Source: an uncultured Clostridia bacterium (GTDB taxonomy: Bacteria; Bacillota; Clostridia; Oscillospirales; UBA644). From it: 9,053 nucleotides of DNA. Positions 7,245 to 9,053 of the stretch are shown here, piece by piece (the stretch's first letter is position 1; the number at the start of each line of letters is the position of its first letter). The translations under genes and the position numbers were made by a program. Where the stretch lies: the NCBI GenBank assembly GCA_904502105.1, contig CAJGDF010000060.1, positions 1-9,053 of the forward strand. The letters are read 5' to 3'. The notes beneath the pieces are model-generated. The model saw only the letters and a list, made by a program, of their open reading frames with translations, made no database searches and was not told the DNA's origin.

Positions 7245-8405
7245 TCATTCAGCATATCTCATTATACTTCCGTCGGAGTCCATAACAGCCATCATCATAT
7301 AGAGGCGCGGAATATGGAACGGACCCTTGAAAATATTACCCTTGAGGGTTGTTGAAACAGTATTATCGTAATGCAGATAACCGTACCATTCGCCGTCGAT
7401 ATGGTCAACAAAATACTGTTCGCAGTATGTTTCAAAACGCTTGTACCAGTCGTTATATTTTTCTTCGCCGAACAGCTGATATGCCATACGCATCGCGATC
7501 ATTGTTTCACACTGCGGCCACCACAGCTTCATATCCCATTCAAGCTGAACGGGCGGATTGCCGCATACGTCGGCAAACGAGATAAGGCCCCCGTTTTTCT
7601 CATCCCAACCGAGAGGAAGAGTGATATCGATAATACGTTTACCTGCATCAATAGCTTCCTGATTACCGGTAATCATACCTTCAAGCATAACAAACCATGC
7701 AGCTTCCATGGAATGACCCGGATTTACTGTTCTGCCGCTCATGGTATCGGAGAACGTACCGTCAATATTGACACTTTCGAGAAGTGCCTTCTCTGTAAGA
7801 AAACCGCCGTGAAGAATTTCATCGAGGCACTCTTTGCAAATATCATTGTATTTTTCTTTATTTACATCGTTCATCGAACGCATGATCTGAGCCGTTGAAA
7901 GCATTATCATAACGGGAGAAAGTGCTTTCATAGCGCGGTTGTCGGGGTTTACCTTAGGCGCATTTTTACGTACGCCTGTAAAGCATTCGTACGCAACATT
8001 AAAATATTTTTCGGCATCGGCTCTTACTTTTTCGTCACCTGTTGCCTTATAAAGCTCGGCGCATCCGATCGCGGCAAATGTTTCGGAAAAATAATAACGG
8101 CGCTTCTGCAGCTCATTGCCATCTTCTGTTACTGTAAAAAACATTCTGCCGTCGGTATCGGTACAGGTATCGAGAAAAGAATAGATCTTCTTTGCCGCTT
8201 CGAGATATTTCGGGTTCCTGTCAATTACATTGTACGCTTTTGCAAAGGTCCAAAGAGAACGTCCCTGAAACCATACGCTCTTATCTCGGCTGTAAATGTT
8301 GCCTTTCTTGTCAACGCAGGTAAAAATTCCGCCATTCTCCTCATCGATGGCAGTATTAAGCCAAAAAGGAAGAATGTTTGTTATTAAATCGTTTTTGTAA
8401 TTCAT
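7245..8405 (-). CDS. N-acylglucosamine 2-epimerase (AGE) family protein
   Basis: 386 residues, an alpha/alpha-barrel cytosolic sugar 2-epimerase; family length is about 390-400. Typical reaction: interconversion of N-acetylglucosamine and N-acetylmannosamine, used in sialic acid catabolism, though relatives act on mannose or cellobiose. Visible motifs: WFQGRSLWTFA (45-55) with R49; FSETFAAIG (106-114); VNPGHSMEAAWF (227-238) with H231; WWPQCETMIA (295-304) with E300; and KGPFHIPR (360-367) with H364. These four residues sit exactly eight positions before R57, H239, E308 and H372 as recalled from the cyanobacterial AGE, with H231 and H364 the catalytic pair. The NPGH motif favours AGE-like activity over cellobiose 2-epimerase. 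An AGGGAAC ribosome binding site lies about 8 nt before the ATG. Expressed from a promoter about 125 nt upstream with an operator-like inverted repeat. No kinase, lyase or sialidase gene is nearby, so the true sugar is open. Confidence 0.88.
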   Translation of the reverse strand: MNYKNDLITNILPFWLNTAIDEENGGIFTCVDKKGNIYSRDKSVWFQGRSLWTFAKAYNVIDRNPKYLEAAKKIYSFLDTCTDTDGRMFFTVTEDGNELQKRRYYFSETFAAIGCAELYKATGDEKVRADAEKYFNVAYECFTGVRKNAPKVNPDNRAMKALSPVMIMLSTAQIMRSMNDVNKEKYNDICKECLDEILHGGFLTEKALLESVNIDGTFSDTMSGRTVNPGHSMEAAWFVMLEGMITGNQEAIDAGKRIIDITLPLGWDEKNGGLISFADVCGNPPVQLEWDMKLWWPQCETMIAMRMAYQLFGEEKYNDWYKRFETYCEQYFVDHIDGEWYGYLHYDNTVSTTLKGNIFKGPFHIPRLYMMMAVMDSDGSIMRYAE

Positions 8406-8521
8406 AATTTTGTTCCCTTCCGTGTCTTCTGTAATTTAAAGAATCGACTTGAGTTTATTAAAGTTTTTCAAACAGCTCTGTTAATTGTACAAATTTCAAT
8501 TTAATACAACCCTGACCCTAC
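8406..8521 (-). other. Leader (5' UTR) of the epimerase transcript
   Basis: Given the predicted promoter at 8529-8557, the epimerase mRNA would carry a leader of roughly 115 nt. It is AT-rich and contains only a weak bulged hairpin (arms near 8481-8487 and 8497-8504). I recognise no riboswitch, T-box or attenuator and no small ORF with a good ribosome binding site in it. Confidence 0.4.
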
Positions 8522-8528
8522 ATGAAGG

Positions 8529-8557
8529 ATATTACCATAAAATGGACTTTTTGTCAA
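8529..8557 (-). promoter_or_regulatory. Promoter of the epimerase gene
   Basis: On the minus strand: perfect TTGACA (complement of 8552-8557), 17-nt spacer, TAATAT (complement of 8529-8534) with TGG directly before it as an extended -10. It is the best -35 in the window. It is oriented towards the epimerase gene at 8405, and its upstream edge overlaps an inverted repeat at 8556-8577. Confidence 0.75.
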
Positions 8558-8577
8558 TACAATCCCATTATTGTATT
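8556..8577. promoter_or_regulatory. Inverted repeat 8-6-8, candidate operator at the epimerase promoter
   Basis: AATACAAT (8556-8563) and ATTGTATT (8570-8577) are perfect reverse complements around a 6-nt spacer CCCATT. The promoter-proximal arm overlaps the first two bases of the -35 TTGACA of the epimerase gene. Size and symmetry suit a dimeric sugar-responsive regulator such as a LacI-, GntR- or RpiR-type protein, but no regulator gene is in the window and the family is not identifiable. Confidence 0.5.
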
Positions 8578-8592
8578 TTATTCATATATAAA

Positions 8593-8619
8593 ATTTGTGC
8601 AGACAATGTCTGCACAAAT
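8593..8619 (-). terminator. Terminator of the GNAT gene
   Basis: A 13-bp perfect inverted repeat (8593-8605 with 8607-8619, centre 8606). It lies 25 bases beyond the stop of the minus-strand acetyltransferase gene. On the minus strand the stem runs into AATTTTATAT, an adequate though interrupted T tract; on the plus strand no T tract follows. The central loop is formally one base, so the hairpin would open to three to five bases. The symmetry could alternatively be a protein-binding site. Confidence 0.65.
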
Positions 8620-8644
8620 ACTATGTTTGAATTATGAAGCATTT

Positions 8645-9053
8645 TTAAAGCCATTTCAAGCAGGAATGCTTTTTATCGATCTCAAAACCGTTTTTACGAT
8701 AAAAATTCAGTGTACTTTCTTTATTTGAACCTGTTTCAAGGAACAGTTTGTAGCAATTCTTTTCCTTGGCAATTTCCGTTGCACGCTCAAGCAAACGAGA
8801 AGCATATCCTTTATTACGATAATCAGCGTGAGTTACTACATTTTCAATGACAGCGAAAGGTCTGACGTTATGGGTAAGGCTTTCGATAATAGCCATTTGA
8901 ACAGATGAGACCACTTGATTATCTTCTTCAAGCACAAGTAAGTACATATTCTCATCTTTTTCAAATTTATCAAGCATCTTTTTCCACAAAGACATGTCCT
9001 GTTCTTCAGTCGGAGGGTATTTAGTCAGATGTTCAAAATATAATACCTTTAAC
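8645..9053 (-). CDS. GNAT-family N-acetyltransferase, 5' end outside window
   Basis: The reading frame is open from the right edge (9053) down to TAA at 8645-8647, about 135 residues visible. An ATG at 8995 could be read as the start, but the frame continues upstream without a stop as LKVLYFEHLTKYPPTEEQD, which suits the first helices of a GNAT protein; the real start is therefore probably off the window. GNAT landmarks, counted from that internal Met: VIENVVTHADYRNKGYASRL (49-68), holding the acetyl-CoA pyrophosphate-binding R60-N-K-G63-Y-A65, then LFLETGSNKESTLNFYRKNGFE (85-106), the last two strands and helix with the common 'FY-x-x-x-GF' motif. It transfers an acyl group from acyl-CoA to an unknown amine. 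No link to the neighbouring sugar genes is evident. Confidence 0.88.
   Translation of the reverse strand, partial: LKVLYFEHLTKYPPTEEQDMSLWKKMLDKFEKDENMYLLVLEEDNQVVSSVQMAIIESLTHNVRPFAVIENVVTHADYRNKGYASRLLERATEIAKEKNCYKLFLETGSNKESTLNFYRKNGFEIDKKHSCLKWL

Noticed and set aside
7371..7898. A 175-residue plus-strand open frame opposite the epimerase gene
   Set aside because: Antisense to the clearly conserved epimerase coding sequence; no supporting start signal or motif.
7245..8405. Cellobiose 2-epimerase identity
   Set aside because: The length fits, but the VNPGHSMEAAWF motif and the four residue positions fit the N-acylglucosamine 2-epimerase branch better; kept only as an alternative substrate.
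8593..8619. Reading the 13-bp inverted repeat as a mobile-element end or CRISPR repeat
   Set aside because: It occurs once, has no transposase or spacer array nearby, and its position just after a stop codon with a T tract on the same strand fits a terminator.
8645..8995. A complete 116-residue acetyltransferase starting at 8995
   Set aside because: The frame remains open to the window edge with GNAT-like sequence and there is no ribosome binding site at a good distance before 8995, so the gene is treated as truncated by the window.

Overview
The window looks like a plant-polysaccharide and sugar-utilisation region from a gut- or rumen-type Clostridia (Oscillospiraceae/Lachnospiraceae-like Firmicute). 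This rests on moderately AT-rich DNA, GGAG-type ribosome binding sites, TATAAT promoters often with a TG extension, compact intrinsic terminators and the gene families present. The species cannot be named from the sequence.

Layout, left to right. Positions 3-1622 (+) hold the tail of a GH51-type alpha-L-arabinofuranosidase followed closely by a GH10-type beta-xylanase without a signal peptide. They end at a textbook terminator (1644-1670). A new promoter (1683-1711) then drives a three-gene operon (1744-5634, +): two different uroporphyrinogen-decarboxylase-fold (UroD/MtaA superfamily) proteins of unknown substrate, then a GH127 beta-L-arabinofuranosidase with its metal/Cys active site intact. 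A hairpin at 5647-5676 separates this operon from a convergent minus-strand set: an AGCS-type Na+/alanine (or glycine) symporter (5714-7102), an N-acylglucosamine 2-epimerase family protein (7245-8405), and the 3' part of a GNAT acetyltransferase gene that runs off the right edge (8645-9053).

How the genes fit together: GH51, GH10 and GH127 would be expected to strip arabinofuranose from, and cleave, imported arabinoxylan- or pectin-type oligosaccharides in the cytoplasm. The UroD-fold pair is co-transcribed with GH127 and is the least understood part. Its superfamily includes methyltransferases of corrinoid-dependent demethylation systems, so a role on a methylated plant-derived substrate is possible but unproven, and no corrinoid protein is visible here. 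The epimerase and symporter are separately promoted and may be unrelated to hemicellulose use.

Points most worth a second look: the UroD-like pair; non-canonical residues at the GH10 minus-one subsite; a nearly identical promoter architecture (ATTGCAATTT, 9 nt, TATGATATAAT) on both the UroD operon and the symporter gene; and a perfect 8-6-8 inverted repeat abutting the epimerase promoter.
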